From: JACJYM01 sp965230495
Lineage (GTDB): Bacteria > Bacteroidota > Bacteroidia > Chitinophagales > Saprospiraceae
Assembly: GCA_965230495.1 (NCBI GenBank)
Contig: OZ246004.1
Location: 1,364,001-1,428,000 of the forward strand
Reading direction: 5' to 3'
DNA: 64,000 nt
Shown: in pieces, positions 1-9,045 of the stretch
Position numbering within the stretch: position 1 is the stretch's first letter
Layout: each line of letters starts with the position of its first letter
Translations under genes and position numbers: made by a program
Notes under the pieces: generated by a model
The model's input: the letters and a program-made list of their open reading frames with translations, nothing else
Database searches by the model: none
Told to the model about the DNA's origin: nothing

Positions 1-2
1 AA

Positions 3-1628
3 CGCCAACAGAATATTCTTGACTATGTAAAAGGAAATAACGAATTACCTTGGTGGACAGTAGGTCTTTCCGTCATGGCCACACAAGCAAGTGCCATTAC
101 ATTTATCTCTACTCCAGGTCAAGCCTTTCATGATGGAATGGGGTTTGTTCAATTTTATTTTGGTCTACCCCTTGCAATGATCATTATTTGTCTATTTTTT
201 GTACCTATTTATCATAAACTTAAGGTATATACAGCTTATGAGTATTTAGAAAAACGGTTCGATAAAAAAACACGAACTTTTGCCGCTATAATTTTTCTTA
301 TTCAAAGGGGAATGGCCGCGGGCATAACTATTTATGCTCCCGCCATAATACTGTCCACTATTTTGGGATGGAATCTCAATATTCTTATCTTAATAATCGG
401 TGTTTTAGTAATTATATATACTATTTCAGGAGGAACTAAAGCTGTAGCAGTAACGCAGAAACAACAAATGGCTATTATATTTTTGGCATTAGTTGCAGCT
501 TTTTTTATGATCCTTAATCTGCTCCCACAAGAAATTAGCTTTGACAAGGCTCTTCGAATAGCGGGAAGTCACGATAAATTGAATATCCTTGATTTTTCCC
601 TTGATACCGGGACTCGATATACCTTTTGGTCTGGAATTACCGGAGGCCTTTTTCTCGCTTTGGCTTATTTCGGTACTGATCAAAGCCAAGTACAAAGGTA
701 TCTTGCCGCCAAATCCGTTAAAGAAAGTCAGAAAGGTTTAATTTTCAATGGCTTAATGAAAATACCGATGCAATTCTTTATCCTTCTCACTGGCGTAATG
801 GTTTTTGTTTTTTACCAGTTTGAAAAAGCTCCACTACATTTCAACAATGTGGTGCATGAACAGATGAAAGTATCTAAAGCTTCGGAGCAGTACCAAGAAA
901 TGGAAGAACACTTATTCAAAATCTATGATCAAAGAGATTCCGCCTACCAATTAGCACTATCTTCTTTTGATCAATACTCTTCTTTGCAAGCTCTATATAA
1001 AAAAGAAAAATCGTTACGACTAGAGGCCAAGAAACTGGTAGCTACTACCCTGCCTGCATCCGAGTCAAATGACAAAGATTATGTTTTTATCAGCTTCATT
1101 CTTAACTATTTCCCCAAGGGGCTTATTGGTCTCCTATTAGCTATGATTCTAAGTGCAGCAATGTCAAGCACGGCTTCAGAGCTCAATGCTCTTGGGAGCA
1201 CTACTTTGATAGATTTATTTTTGCGAAATAACACCCGCAACCTTTCCGATAAACAACAATTATTAGCTGGAAAAGTATTTACCTTAATTTGGGGAATAAT
1301 AGCAATTGCATTTGCTAATATTTGCAATCTAGCCGAAAACCTTATTCAATTCGTAAATATTATTGGATCAATATTCTACGGCACGGTATTAGGCTTATTT
1401 CTTGTTGGCTTCTTCATGAAATCAATTAGGTCCAACCCTGTTTTTTACTCTGGATGCATAAGTCAGATCCTAGTCATTATAGTATTTATGCTAGATAAGT
1501 ACAATTATATAGACGTGAGTTATCTATGGCTAAATGCGGGAGGATGTCTTTCTGTTATTATATTATCGTGGTTATTGAATCACATTAGTCCGAACTCCTT
1601 TAGAAAAGAATTCGGACTAAATAAGTAA
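3..1628 (+). CDS. Sodium:solute symporter (SSS family), 5' end outside window
   Basis: A member of the sodium/solute symporter family, an inner-membrane carrier that couples sodium entry to uptake of an unidentified solute. The reading frame is open from base 3, upstream of the first ATG at 75. The upstream residues (NELPWWTVGLSVMATQASA) are the conserved segment before TM2 of this family, so the gene enters from the left and the ATG at 75 is internal. About 541 residues are visible, with many hydrophobic segments. Between two of them lies a hydrophilic, charged insertion of about 90 residues (bases ~820-1080), then the conserved LLLAMILSAAMSSTASELNALGS stretch. The substrate cannot be told from sequence. 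It converges on the M48 protease gene with one base between the stops. Confidence 0.88.
   Translation, partial: RQQNILDYVKGNNELPWWTVGLSVMATQASAITFISTPGQAFHDGMGFVQFYFGLPLAMIIICLFFVPIYHKLKVYTAYEYLEKRFDKKTRTFAAIIFLIQRGMAAGITIYAPAIILSTILGWNLNILILIIGVLVIIYTISGGTKAVAVTQKQQMAIIFLALVAAFFMILNLLPQEISFDKALRIAGSHDKLNILDFSLDTGTRYTFWSGITGGLFLALAYFGTDQSQVQRYLAAKSVKESQKGLIFNGLMKIPMQFFILLTGVMVFVFYQFEKAPLHFNNVVHEQMKVSKASEQYQEMEEHLFKIYDQRDSAYQLALSSFDQYSSLQALYKKEKSLRLEAKKLVATTLPASESNDKDYVFISFILNYFPKGLIGLLLAMILSAAMSSTASELNALGSTTLIDLFLRNNTRNLSDKQQLLAGKVFTLIWGIIAIAFANICNLAENLIQFVNIIGSIFYGTVLGLFLVGFFMKSIRSNPVFYSGCISQILVIIVFMLDKYNYIDVSYLWLNAGGCLSVIILSWLLNHISPNSFRKEFGLNK
1585..1620. terminator. Inverted repeat at the end of the symporter gene
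   Basis: TTAGTCCGAA (1585-1594) and TTCGGACTAA (1611-1620) are perfect 10-base arms around a 16-base loop. They lie in the last codons of the symporter, just before two convergent stop codons. A bidirectional terminator is the natural reading, but no clear T-run follows on either strand, so this is tentative. Confidence 0.4.
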
Positions 1629-1629
1629 T

Positions 1630-3243
1630 CTAATTACCTTTCTTTTTCAACACCTTTTTAGGCTTAACAGATTTGGGCTTAGATCCATTTGTATTTGTGC
1701 TTTTTGTTGTTCCGGTGGGTGTATTGGCCTTTGTGTTATCGGGTACATTAGTTGATGTACCACTGCTATTTGAAGAAGTACCTCCTCCTCTACTAACTGA
1801 CTTGAAAAGCATACCTTTACTTACTCGGTCATTCAAGCCGATACCATTTAATACCGATAATTCTTTATGATCAGCACTGGGAATGTTATAAGAATTTAAA
1901 GCATTCTGAAATGTACCATCATTTTTCACCATAAGAATCTTAATAACATCAGGTTTCCTGTTCAATTTAGAAGGATCGTGTAGCGTTTTAAATCCTTGCA
2001 TTGTAGCGGAAAACTGATTGTAATAAGCGTTGAAATCACTTGATTTCGAAAGTCCGTGCATTTTATATATTAAGTCATTATATTGAAACAAATAAGTCAA
2101 TATTTTAAGCGTAGTTGCGGGCTGTCCATTGGCTGCTGCCGATCTTTGTTCCGATAACATGGCTATTGCAGGTAATCCGTTAACCGATACACTTGATCTA
2201 TCTATCACATTCAATTCATTGTTAGTAATCACATTACTAGCTGCCTCACTCAAAGAACTTGCATTCTCAATACCAAATGTAATCAACGCTTTACCATCCT
2301 TAGGTGCTAATTGTACTTGAGAGGGTGAATTAACTGTATTCCATCCATGAGGGACAGGAAATTGAAACTTTAGTTCAGGATGATAAAAATGACTGTTTTC
2401 GAAATATCCTTGTCTTGGATCTTCTCCATACACCAAACCATCTAACATCATAAGATATCCATCTCTATTGACATTAAGGGAACCGGCCTCCACCCCTTTT
2501 TTCGTTTGAATTTCATGAGCATAGTCATGAACTTTTTTATTTCTATCAGCTGGGTCTGGATGCGTGGATAAAAAAGTAGGAACTGCTCCAGAACCACCTG
2601 ATAGAGCTTTTAGTGTATTAAAAAAACCGGCCATTTCTTCGGCATTATACCCCACTTCTGTAGAGTACTCTACTCCAAGTCTGTCGGACTCGGATTCATT
2701 GTCTCTGCTAAATTTCAGAAACAATAGGCCCAATCCCTGAGATGCAACGTCTGCAAATTGTCTAAAATCTTCTGAAACTACAAGCCCTCCAATAAACAAA
2801 ACCTGAGCCATCATTTGCTTAGAATATTGTTTAGCTGAGTGTCTAGCCGTAACGTGTCCAATCTCATGACCCAAAACTCCGGCAAACTGAGCTTCATTAT
2901 TGAAATGAGCCATTATACCTCTTGTAAAGTAAATATAGCCTCCAGGCACTGCAAAAGCGTTGACTACAGGTGAATCCAATATTTTAAACTCATAAGGCAA
3001 ATTAGGGCGATGTGATATAGCCGCCATCGCTTTCCCTCTCTCGTCAATAAATTTTTGAAGTTGATCGTTTTGATATAATCCAAATTGTGCCACTATAGCC
3101 GGATCTGACTGTTTACCCATTGAAATCTCCTGACTTTCGGACATCAACATTATCTCTCTTTTTCCCGTAACCGGATTACGACTACAACTTGATATGATTA
3201 ACGTTGATATAATCAATAATGACAGATAATTTAATACTCTCAT
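1630..3243 (-). CDS. M48-family metalloprotease, lipoprotein
   Basis: A zinc metalloprotease of family M48 (Ste24/HtpX/BepA-like), probably working on envelope proteins. The ATG at 3243 is chosen because a short hydrophobic segment ending in a lipobox (IISSC, Cys about residue 20) follows, and AAAGGAAA lies just upstream; an in-frame start 18 codons earlier would bury this signal. HEIGH, the zinc motif, is at about residues 126-130, and a downstream NESESD segment supplies the likely third ligand. A middle to C-terminal region of about 300 residues follows. The end is Ser/Thr/Asn-rich and then Lys-rich, probably disordered. A periplasmic, lipid-anchored protease is inferred. Confidence 0.88.
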   Translation of the reverse strand: MRVLNYLSLLIISTLIISSCSRNPVTGKREIMLMSESQEISMGKQSDPAIVAQFGLYQNDQLQKFIDERGKAMAAISHRPNLPYEFKILDSPVVNAFAVPGGYIYFTRGIMAHFNNEAQFAGVLGHEIGHVTARHSAKQYSKQMMAQVLFIGGLVVSEDFRQFADVASQGLGLLFLKFSRDNESESDRLGVEYSTEVGYNAEEMAGFFNTLKALSGGSGAVPTFLSTHPDPADRNKKVHDYAHEIQTKKGVEAGSLNVNRDGYLMMLDGLVYGEDPRQGYFENSHFYHPELKFQFPVPHGWNTVNSPSQVQLAPKDGKALITFGIENASSLSEAASNVITNNELNVIDRSSVSVNGLPAIAMLSEQRSAAANGQPATTLKILTYLFQYNDLIYKMHGLSKSSDFNAYYNQFSATMQGFKTLHDPSKLNRKPDVIKILMVKNDGTFQNALNSYNIPSADHKELSVLNGIGLNDRVSKGMLFKSVSRGGGTSSNSSGTSTNVPDNTKANTPTGTTKSTNTNGSKPKSVKPKKVLKKKGN

Positions 3244-3358
3244 ACTTTTCCTTTGTTTTATATTGGTTAGGACGCAAAAGTTAAGTAATAATAACAAAAT
3301 AATATGTTAAAAGTAAAGCACATCACTATATTTGGGTTTAAATTGCAATATTTTAAAG

Positions 3359-4054
3359 ATGTCAAACATCAATCCAATTCGTAAAGTTTTACCTTCAGTT
3401 TTTACTCTTGGTAATCTTGCATTTGGGTTTTTATCAATCTTAGCCGCAGATTACTTTTATAGCCCATTATTTCTATTTGCTGGTTTACTTTGTGATGCAT
3501 TGGATGGAGCACTGGCTCGTAAATTAGGTGTTCAATCTGATATGGGAAGAGAGCTGGACAGCTTAGCCGATATGGTTAGTTTTGGACTAGCTCCGGCCTA
3601 TTTATATCATATGATGGCTCCTAAAGATAATCTTATAGAATATATTGCTCCGTTAATTATTATCATAGGAAGTGCACTGAGATTAGCAAAATTTAATTTA
3701 ATGCCTGCGGCTAAATATTTCACTGGACTTCCAACTCCAGCTAATGCCATGTTCTATATTGGTATTTTTCTAGCCATTCATTTCGACAATAAGATTATTG
3801 TCCAATTGTACGAGAATCAATACGTATATCTATTTACGGCAATATTCATGACTCTTTTATGTATTTCAGGGTTAAAAATGTTTTCTCTTAAAGGGTTAGA
3901 AAGAAATGTCTTGAAAAATAGGTATCAGTTATTAATGCTATTCATTTTTGTTTCTCTTCTATTCATCAATATTCAGTTGGCCATTCCTCTTGGGATAATT
4001 TTTTATATCGTGTTGTCCATTTTTTATACTATGACTTTAAAATTCAACACATAG
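3359..4054 (+). CDS. pssA: CDP-diacylglycerol--serine O-phosphatidyltransferase
   Basis: A CDP-alcohol phosphatidyltransferase that makes phosphatidylserine from CDP-diacylglycerol and serine, the first step to phosphatidylethanolamine. The full motif DGxxARx8Gx3Dx3D is present at about residues 49-71 (DGALAR...G...D...D), in a protein with several membrane segments. The ATG at 3359 (MSNINPIRK) is preferred to a TTG nine codons earlier because the family normally begins a few residues before the first helix. At 231 residues it has the normal size for the Bacteroidota/Gram-positive type. Serine specificity is inferred from overall similarity. An inverted repeat overlaps its stop. Confidence 0.9.
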   Translation: MSNINPIRKVLPSVFTLGNLAFGFLSILAADYFYSPLFLFAGLLCDALDGALARKLGVQSDMGRELDSLADMVSFGLAPAYLYHMMAPKDNLIEYIAPLIIIIGSALRLAKFNLMPAAKYFTGLPTPANAMFYIGIFLAIHFDNKIIVQLYENQYVYLFTAIFMTLLCISGLKMFSLKGLERNVLKNRYQLLMLFIFVSLLFINIQLAIPLGIIFYIVLSIFYTMTLKFNT

Positions 4055-4061
4055 TTGAATT
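4041..4061 (+). terminator. Hairpin at the pssA stop
   Basis: AATTCAAC and GTTGAATT form an 8-base perfect stem with loop ACATA, overlapping the pssA stop and followed by TGTTTG. It sits between convergent pssA and recO. It is AT-rich with only a weak T-run, so a modest terminator. Confidence 0.45.
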
Positions 4062-4109
4062 GTTTGAGTAGAACATTTCATATCTCTAAATGAGAAAAAA
4101 CTTATAAAG

Positions 4110-4835
4110 CTACGACATTAGTTCTTCCAGTACAGCGTAAGATTTTAAATCTTGAAAATCTGGCAAGTGAAGTTTATAATATGACAACAATGATTCAATT
4201 AAATACTTTCTTATACTTTTAGGGATACTCAATGAATCAAGTTTTACCAAAGGGGTTGCAATTAAACTCATTAAATACTTACTCCCGTCTGCATTCAATG
4301 TATAATTGTTTTTTGCTTCATATACAAATTGTCCAGAAACAAGATCAAAAAAGGAATCCACAGCGTTGTCTCCAATCAAAGGCCCGAATCCCAATAGGTA
4401 GCTCAGACTTATCATATATTTAATATGACATAATGGTAAACAAGGTTCTTCTCCGTCCACATACATGTACCAGGCCAGGAGAAATTCAAAAAGCTTTGCG
4501 TTCTGTTCTCTTTCTTTAATTGCATTCTTTGCTAATTCTACTGTAAACGTTCCAACAGAATATCTCAATACATTAAAGGGTATTCTCTCATAAATGTGAG
4601 ACATTGAGTACTCTTTAATACGTGCAAGCTTATCTCCCTCCGTTTCATAAGCTGTAATATTAACAATGTTCATATGTTGAAAAATAGAAGACCCCGATCT
4701 TGATTTTTTGGAACGCACTCCACTGATTATGAAAGAGCGAAGACCCTTACTCTCCGTATATATATCACATATTATACTTGATTCTTTATACTTAATGACT
4801 TTTAATACAATGCCGATTGTCGAATACAAAGCCAT
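4110..4835 (-). CDS. recO: DNA repair protein RecO
   Basis: RecO loads RecA on gaps in the RecFOR recombination pathway. The N-terminal OB-fold region matches the family closely (GIVLKVIKYKESSIICDIYTE, then SFIISGVR with K/S-rich residues), and an alpha-helical C-terminal half follows with the SYLLGFGP motif. The ATG at 4835 (MALYSTIGIV) is chosen; the alternative is a TTG five codons earlier that would overlap the gene before it. No four-cysteine zinc finger is apparent, as in many Bacteroidota RecO proteins. Last gene of a leftward operon. Confidence 0.9.
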   Translation of the reverse strand: MALYSTIGIVLKVIKYKESSIICDIYTESKGLRSFIISGVRSKKSRSGSSIFQHMNIVNITAYETEGDKLARIKEYSMSHIYERIPFNVLRYSVGTFTVELAKNAIKEREQNAKLFEFLLAWYMYVDGEEPCLPLCHIKYMISLSYLLGFGPLIGDNAVDSFFDLVSGQFVYEAKNNYTLNADGSKYLMSLIATPLVKLDSLSIPKSIRKYLIESLLSYYKLHLPDFQDLKSYAVLEELMS

Positions 4836-4837
4836 AA

Positions 4838-5131
4838 TTAATACTCCCAACCTTTTATTGGGTCCTGCTTGTATTTCTTTTTCGTAAGAATTCTTTCTTT
4901 TTGGCGATCCAATATCAATTCTCCCAATACTCTTGCGGGCATAATTCCAGCCGGGCTATTCAATACTTCTGTTATTTTTGATTCTAACACGTCCATTCTA
5001 TACAAATAGCTCATTAATAAATCTGGTTCCAATCTCAGCATCTCTTCAACCTTTTCTATGATTGCTCTTAGTAAGACCTCCTCATTTTGGTCTTCATTCT
5101 CTTTAATAATGAGTTCTAAATCGTTAATCAT
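4838..5131 (-). CDS. Small acidic/charged hypothetical protein
   Basis: A 97-residue protein that I do not recognise. It is rich in Glu, Leu and Lys, predicted alpha-helical, with no signal peptide or membrane segment, and ends in a basic segment (RQKERILTKKKYKQ). Its start overlaps the stop of the GH3 gene by four bases and its stop lies two bases before recO, so it is almost certainly translated as part of this operon. A cytoplasmic role is inferred. Confidence 0.7.
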   Translation of the reverse strand: MINDLELIIKENEDQNEEVLLRAIIEKVEEMLRLEPDLLMSYLYRMDVLESKITEVLNSPAGIMPARVLGELILDRQKERILTKKKYKQDPIKGWEY

Positions 5132-6639
5132 AACACCTCCTTAATTTCATCTATATATCGTCGATCGTTGTTAAGACGAGGAACTTTGTTTTGTCCACCT
5201 AGCTTATTTTTTTTCATCATCCATCTATAAAATGAACCTTGTGGCAATATGTTTAGTTCCAGACATTTTAGTGCCAAGTTGTTAAATCTCTTGGCATCGT
5301 AATCAGAATTTAAGCTTCTCAGCGTACTATCAAGATCTTCTCTAAACCTATTTAAGTCTTCGGGCTCGGTCTCAAACTCTACAAGCCATTCATGCCCTCC
5401 TTTACCATCATCCATATAAATAGGACCAACGGTATAATCACTAATTTTGCAAGAATGCTTTTCACAACATCGCGTTAAGGCTTCTTCAGTATTATGAACC
5501 ATTACTTCTTCTCCAAAAGTATTTAGGTACTGCTTTGTTCGTCCCGTAACAATGATTTTGTAAGGGCTCATGGATAAAAATTTAATAGTATCTCCTACCA
5601 CATATCTCCATAAACCAGCAGATGTACTAATTACCAAAACATAATCCTCGCCAGTCGTCACTTCTTCCAATGGAAGACAACTGAGGTTTCCCATTTTAAA
5701 AAGATCTAAGGGTATGAATTCGTAAAAGATATCGTTATCTACCAAAAGAAGCATGCCTGCTTCATCCGTTTTATTCGAAATAGCAAAATAACCTTCGGAA
5801 GCATTATATACTTCCCAAAAGTCCAAATTCCCTCCCGGGAAGTAGTTATTAAACTTATTCTTATATGGCCCAAATCCTACGCCACCGTGCATATAACTAT
5901 GGGCTTGTGGCCATATTTCTGACATATTATCCTTTCCAGAAATTTCAAGTATTCTATCAAAAAGAACAATAGTCCATGTAGGTACACCACCAAACATAAC
6001 TACATTTTCTGTCATACACTTTTCCGCCGTTATCTCAATTTTCCTTTCCCAATTCGACAATAGTGCAGTGTCGAAATCCGGAGTGTAAAAAGGTCTACCA
6101 ACTGATGGCATAGTTGCCAACATTATTGCTGAAACGTCCCCTATTTTTACTTCCTTATTAGCTTCAAATGTTGTCAAAGATCCTCCCATAAGGAGACTTT
6201 TTTCAGAAAATAGTGCCGCATCTCTTCTCTTATTATAAATAAATCCAACGCTATCCCAACTACTTTTTACCAAATTACCACTGAGAAACTCTTTGGTAAC
6301 GGGTATAAATTTACTTCTATCAGTAGTTCCAGAAGATTTCGCGTACCACACAGTTTTGCCAGGCCAGAGTACGTTCTCCTCTCCCATCATGGATCTTTCA
6401 ATATAAGGATACAGATCCTCATATTGGGTTACCGGTACTTCTTCGGTAAATGAAGATCTGTCAGACAAACTCGAAAATCTAAATTTCTTACCATAAATAG
6501 TGTCTTTGCCCCGTTCCAAAAGTTTCTTCCTGATCTTTTCCTGATTGCCCGGAGCATCTCTTATAATATGCTCCAATCTCTTATTCCGAACATACAGATA
6601 AGATTTGATCATTTGGTCAAAAAATGGGGCGAATATCAT
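5128..6639 (-). CDS. GH3-family acyl-adenylate-forming protein
   Basis: A bacterial member of the GH3 family, named for plant auxin-responsive proteins that join carboxylic acids to amino acids through an acyl-adenylate. The nucleotide-binding signature YAKSSGTTDRSKFIPVT is at about residues 103-119. Further conserved stretches are YNASEGYFAI (~279) and LWRYVVGDTIKF (~343). The length of 503 residues is that of a bacterial GH3. The substrate in Bacteroidota is unknown. It abuts an acyl-CoA thioesterase gene with no gap, which suggests an acyl group passing between CoA, acid and adenylate forms; this is inference. Confidence 0.85.
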   Translation of the reverse strand: MIFAPFFDQMIKSYLYVRNKRLEHIIRDAPGNQEKIRKKLLERGKDTIYGKKFRFSSLSDRSSFTEEVPVTQYEDLYPYIERSMMGEENVLWPGKTVWYAKSSGTTDRSKFIPVTKEFLSGNLVKSSWDSVGFIYNKRRDAALFSEKSLLMGGSLTTFEANKEVKIGDVSAIMLATMPSVGRPFYTPDFDTALLSNWERKIEITAEKCMTENVVMFGGVPTWTIVLFDRILEISGKDNMSEIWPQAHSYMHGGVGFGPYKNKFNNYFPGGNLDFWEVYNASEGYFAISNKTDEAGMLLLVDNDIFYEFIPLDLFKMGNLSCLPLEEVTTGEDYVLVISTSAGLWRYVVGDTIKFLSMSPYKIIVTGRTKQYLNTFGEEVMVHNTEEALTRCCEKHSCKISDYTVGPIYMDDGKGGHEWLVEFETEPEDLNRFREDLDSTLRSLNSDYDAKRFNNLALKCLELNILPQGSFYRWMMKKNKLGGQNKVPRLNNDRRYIDEIKEVL

Positions 6640-7497
6640 TTATTTCAACAATCTTATTAAACCTTCCTGGGCTACACTACTAATTAGATTTCCCTCTCTA
6701 TCGAAGATTTTACCTCTACAAAAACCTCTAGCCGATTGTGCTGTTGGGCTATCGATTACGTACAAGTGCCAATCATTTGAGATAGGCCAGCGATGAAACC
6801 ACATAGCGTGATCCAAACTTGCTATTTGCATAGGTGTAGTAAAAAACGAAAGATCGTGAGGTCTGAGTGCCGTTACCAATAAATTGAAATCAGACATGTA
6901 AGCTAAAAAGGCGGCATTCATAATACTATTACTTTCCACATCTCCATTAGGTTTGAACCACATATGATTAAGTGCAGGCTTTTTTCCTGGTTTTAAAGGA
7001 TTAAAATGTTCAACAGGATGAATTAAAAAAGGTGTTTCATCCGAAAACATTCCCTTGAGCTTAAAATCTAAACCCTCTGTCAGTTCCGACATTATCGAAG
7101 AGAAAGATTTCAATCCTTCCGGGCCTGCTACGTTCGGCATTGATTCCTGATGAGAAATACTTTCTTCCTTTTTATGAAAAGAAGCTGCCAATATAAAAAT
7201 CACTGTATTCTTTTGAGAAGCTTTAACTCTAATTACATCAAAACTTCTTCCTTTTTTTATTGGTTCTATATCATATGTTATCGGCATTTCATTATCACCT
7301 GGATGCAAAAAATAACCATGCATCGAATGCAAAATTTTATCATCATTTACGCACTTTTGAGCAGCGATAATACTTTGGGCTAATACATGTCCACCGTATA
7401 CCATCGGGCTACCAATAAAAAGTGGAAGTCCTTCAAATTTCAAAGTATCAAGTTGAGATAAGTTCAACTTTTCAACTAATTCTTTAAACAAACTCAT
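6640..7497 (-). CDS. tesB: Acyl-CoA thioesterase II (TesB family)
   Basis: A double-hotdog thioesterase that hydrolyses acyl-CoA to free acid and CoA. The N-terminal hotdog has the family stretch FIGSPMVYGGHVLAQSIIAA followed by LHSMHGYFLHPGD. The C-terminal hotdog has an Asp (YMSDFNLL), LDHAMWFHR and a final Gln (SVAQEGLIR), corresponding to the Asp/Thr/Gln active-site set of TesB. The length of 285 residues matches the family. The start overlaps the preceding membrane-protein stop by four bases, so it is translationally coupled, and the GH3 gene follows directly. Confidence 0.9.
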   Translation of the reverse strand: MSLFKELVEKLNLSQLDTLKFEGLPLFIGSPMVYGGHVLAQSIIAAQKCVNDDKILHSMHGYFLHPGDNEMPITYDIEPIKKGRSFDVIRVKASQKNTVIFILAASFHKKEESISHQESMPNVAGPEGLKSFSSIMSELTEGLDFKLKGMFSDETPFLIHPVEHFNPLKPGKKPALNHMWFKPNGDVESNSIMNAAFLAYMSDFNLLVTALRPHDLSFFTTPMQIASLDHAMWFHRWPISNDWHLYVIDSPTAQSARGFCRGKIFDREGNLISSVAQEGLIRLLK

Positions 7498-7886
7498 TTA
7501 TCTAAATTCTTGATTGTAGAAAAGTCTTTTAAATAAACCAATGCAGCACCTGCCAACATTACAAAATGATAAATATAAGAAAAAGGCTGTTTGACTACTC
7601 CTAAGTTATAATAACCATAAAAAGTAAATGCAAAAAGTAAATGCCAGGACATAAAAGCCAAAAGAAAAAACTTTTTAAAGGCGTAGTTAGATTCATTTCT
7701 TATTACAATCCATGACATCAAAGCAAATATTAAATATATGATCAGCAATAATCTAATTATTAAAGATGTGCTCTTATCTGGCGTAGAAAACAATAGTTTG
7801 TATCCATCCTGAAAATAAAAAACTACAGCCCAAATAAAGTTTAAAATTGAGTTAATTACATTGTATGCTTTGAAGGATTTTAACAT
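7494..7886 (-). CDS. Small four-helix membrane protein, unknown function
   Basis: A 130-residue protein with about four hydrophobic helices separated by short loops, with basic residues near each end. I recognise no family with certainty; the layout resembles small DoxX/DUF-type integral membrane proteins. It is the first gene of the leftward operon leading to thioesterase, GH3, small protein and recO, and its stop overlaps the thioesterase start. A TAACTTTG element (7891-7898, minus strand) lies directly at the start and could be a -7 box, which would give a very short leader. Confidence 0.7.
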   Translation of the reverse strand: MLKSFKAYNVINSILNFIWAVVFYFQDGYKLLFSTPDKSTSLIIRLLLIIYLIFALMSWIVIRNESNYAFKKFFLLAFMSWHLLFAFTFYGYYNLGVVKQPFSYIYHFVMLAGAALVYLKDFSTIKNLDK

Positions 7887-7999
7887 AATACAAAGTTAAT
7901 TAAATTGAACAAGTATAAGCGTTTATTCCTACGCGACATGTTTAATTGGAGAACGCAACGGTTTTTAAATGCTACAACTAATTGTTTTATCTTTATGTC

Positions 8000-8674
8000 G
8001 TGAATAAAAAGAATAAAACTCTAAAAGAACAGCGGATTATAGAGGCAGCCGAAAAAGTTTTCTCCATCTACGGTTTTAAAAATACAAAAATGGAAGTGGT
8101 TGCCGAAGAAGCGGGCATTACTAAGGTAACTCTTTATAGTTATTTCCAATCCAAAGAAAACCTATATTTTGGTATTACCTATAGAGCTTTGCGTCTACTT
8201 GTGGATGAATACTATTATATTATTGATAAAAATAGAAATAAAAAAGGTCTCGATTCTGTCTTAGAGCTGGCCGAATATTTCATGTCCTTTTGTGAAAACA
8301 ACTTTTTATACTCGGAAGCACTGTTAGAATATTTCGCCATTAATCGCTCTACAGCCCTAGGATCTAATGATATAAAGCTCACCGAATCTATTAAAGAAAG
8401 TATATATTTCAATAAACTTCAAGACTTACAAAACTTGCCCTTCAAACTTATCACAGGAGAAATAGAAAGAGGCAAAACTGATGGCAGCATTCATCCTGAT
8501 ATAGACGCTATGACCTATACTATACAAGGTTGGTCAATGGTGATAGGTTATATTAAAATAATTTCGTCCTCGGGTAATGTAGCAGCACCACTTTTCAAAG
8601 TCAAATTAAAGGATTTGAAACAAATCACTCTTAAGCTTTGTAAAGAATCTTTTAACTATAATATAAAAGCCTAG
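8000..8674 (+). CDS. TetR/AcrR-family transcriptional regulator
   Basis: A one-component repressor with an N-terminal TetR helix-turn-helix (RIIEAAEKVFSIYGFKNTKM, then VAEEAGITKVTLYSYFQSKENLY) at about residues 10-55, and a divergent helical ligand-binding half. The start is uncertain. There is no ATG; GTG at 8000 gives the usual ten or so residues before helix 1, while TTG at 7982 would add six. It is divergent from the thioesterase/GH3 operon with about 110 bases between them, so it may regulate that operon, perhaps in response to an acyl-CoA; this is inferred from position only. Confidence 0.85.
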   Translation: MNKKNKTLKEQRIIEAAEKVFSIYGFKNTKMEVVAEEAGITKVTLYSYFQSKENLYFGITYRALRLLVDEYYYIIDKNRNKKGLDSVLELAEYFMSFCENNFLYSEALLEYFAINRSTALGSNDIKLTESIKESIYFNKLQDLQNLPFKLITGEIERGKTDGSIHPDIDAMTYTIQGWSMVIGYIKIISSSGNVAAPLFKVKLKDLKQITLKLCKESFNYNIKA

Positions 8675-8680
8675 AAAAAA

Positions 8681-8703
8681 GGTTAGGAATTATACTCCTA
8701 ACC
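8681..8703 (-). terminator. Intrinsic terminator between TetR gene and a small leftward ORF
   Basis: GGTTAGGA and TCCTAACC make a perfect 8-base stem with a 7-base loop. Read on the minus strand the stem is followed by TTTTTT, a canonical intrinsic terminator. On the plus strand it is followed only by AATTTTC, so it may also stop TetR transcripts weakly. Confidence 0.7.
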
Positions 8704-8803
8704 AATTTTCAAATTCTTCTCCTTGCGGTAGTTTTACCATTTTTTTAGTTCTTACAAATACAGAACTAAAGAGATTTTTGATCTTTTCAAAAAATACATT
8801 CAT
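8690..8803 (-). CDS. Candidate 37-aa small protein
   Basis: A short open frame starting at the ATG at 8803 encodes 37 residues: a hydrophobic/basic N-terminal half (MNVFFEKIKNLFSSVFV) and a polar end (LPQGEEFENWLGV). The main support is placement. Its TAA lies inside the loop of a strong terminator that points the same way, as expected for a real leftward transcript. The N-terminal half could form an amphipathic helix. No family is recognised. The 350-base interval between TetR and WbqC holds no other coding sequence that I can see. Confidence 0.5.
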   Translation of the reverse strand: MNVFFEKIKNLFSSVFVRTKKMVKLPQGEEFENWLGV

Positions 8804-8989
8804 GGGGGGAATTTTTTAAATTATTTAAACTTCATTTTCTCAATTATATATACGCATAGAATCCATATATAGTTGCCTGAATATCTGCATTTTTATTAAA
8901 AAATAAGCTCATTTATTAAAAATCAGGGAAAACCCCTAGAGGTTGACCCGTAAATACCCTCAAGCTCTGTCATAACAATGATTTGATTA

Positions 8990-9026
8990 TTTGCCCAATT
9001 TCAATGAGCTAGATCTTTTATTTTTG
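8990..9026 (+). promoter_or_regulatory. Candidate Bacteroidota promoter for the WbqC gene
   Basis: TTTG (8990-8993) and TATTTTTG (9019-9026) match the -33 and -7 elements of the phylum's main sigma factor, with a rather long 25-base spacer. Transcription would begin near 9032, after the ATG at 9028, which argues for the ATG at 9046 as the true start. Confidence 0.45.
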
Positions 9027-9045
9027 TATGCTCAATAAGTTAAGA

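Noticed and set aside
75..77. ATG at 75 as symporter start
   Set aside because: The frame is open and conserved upstream to base 3, so this ATG is internal.
8931..8944. Near-palindrome AACCCCTAGAGGTT upstream of the WbqC gene
   Set aside because: A single mismatched palindrome with no second copy or regulator to link it to; too weak to call an operator.
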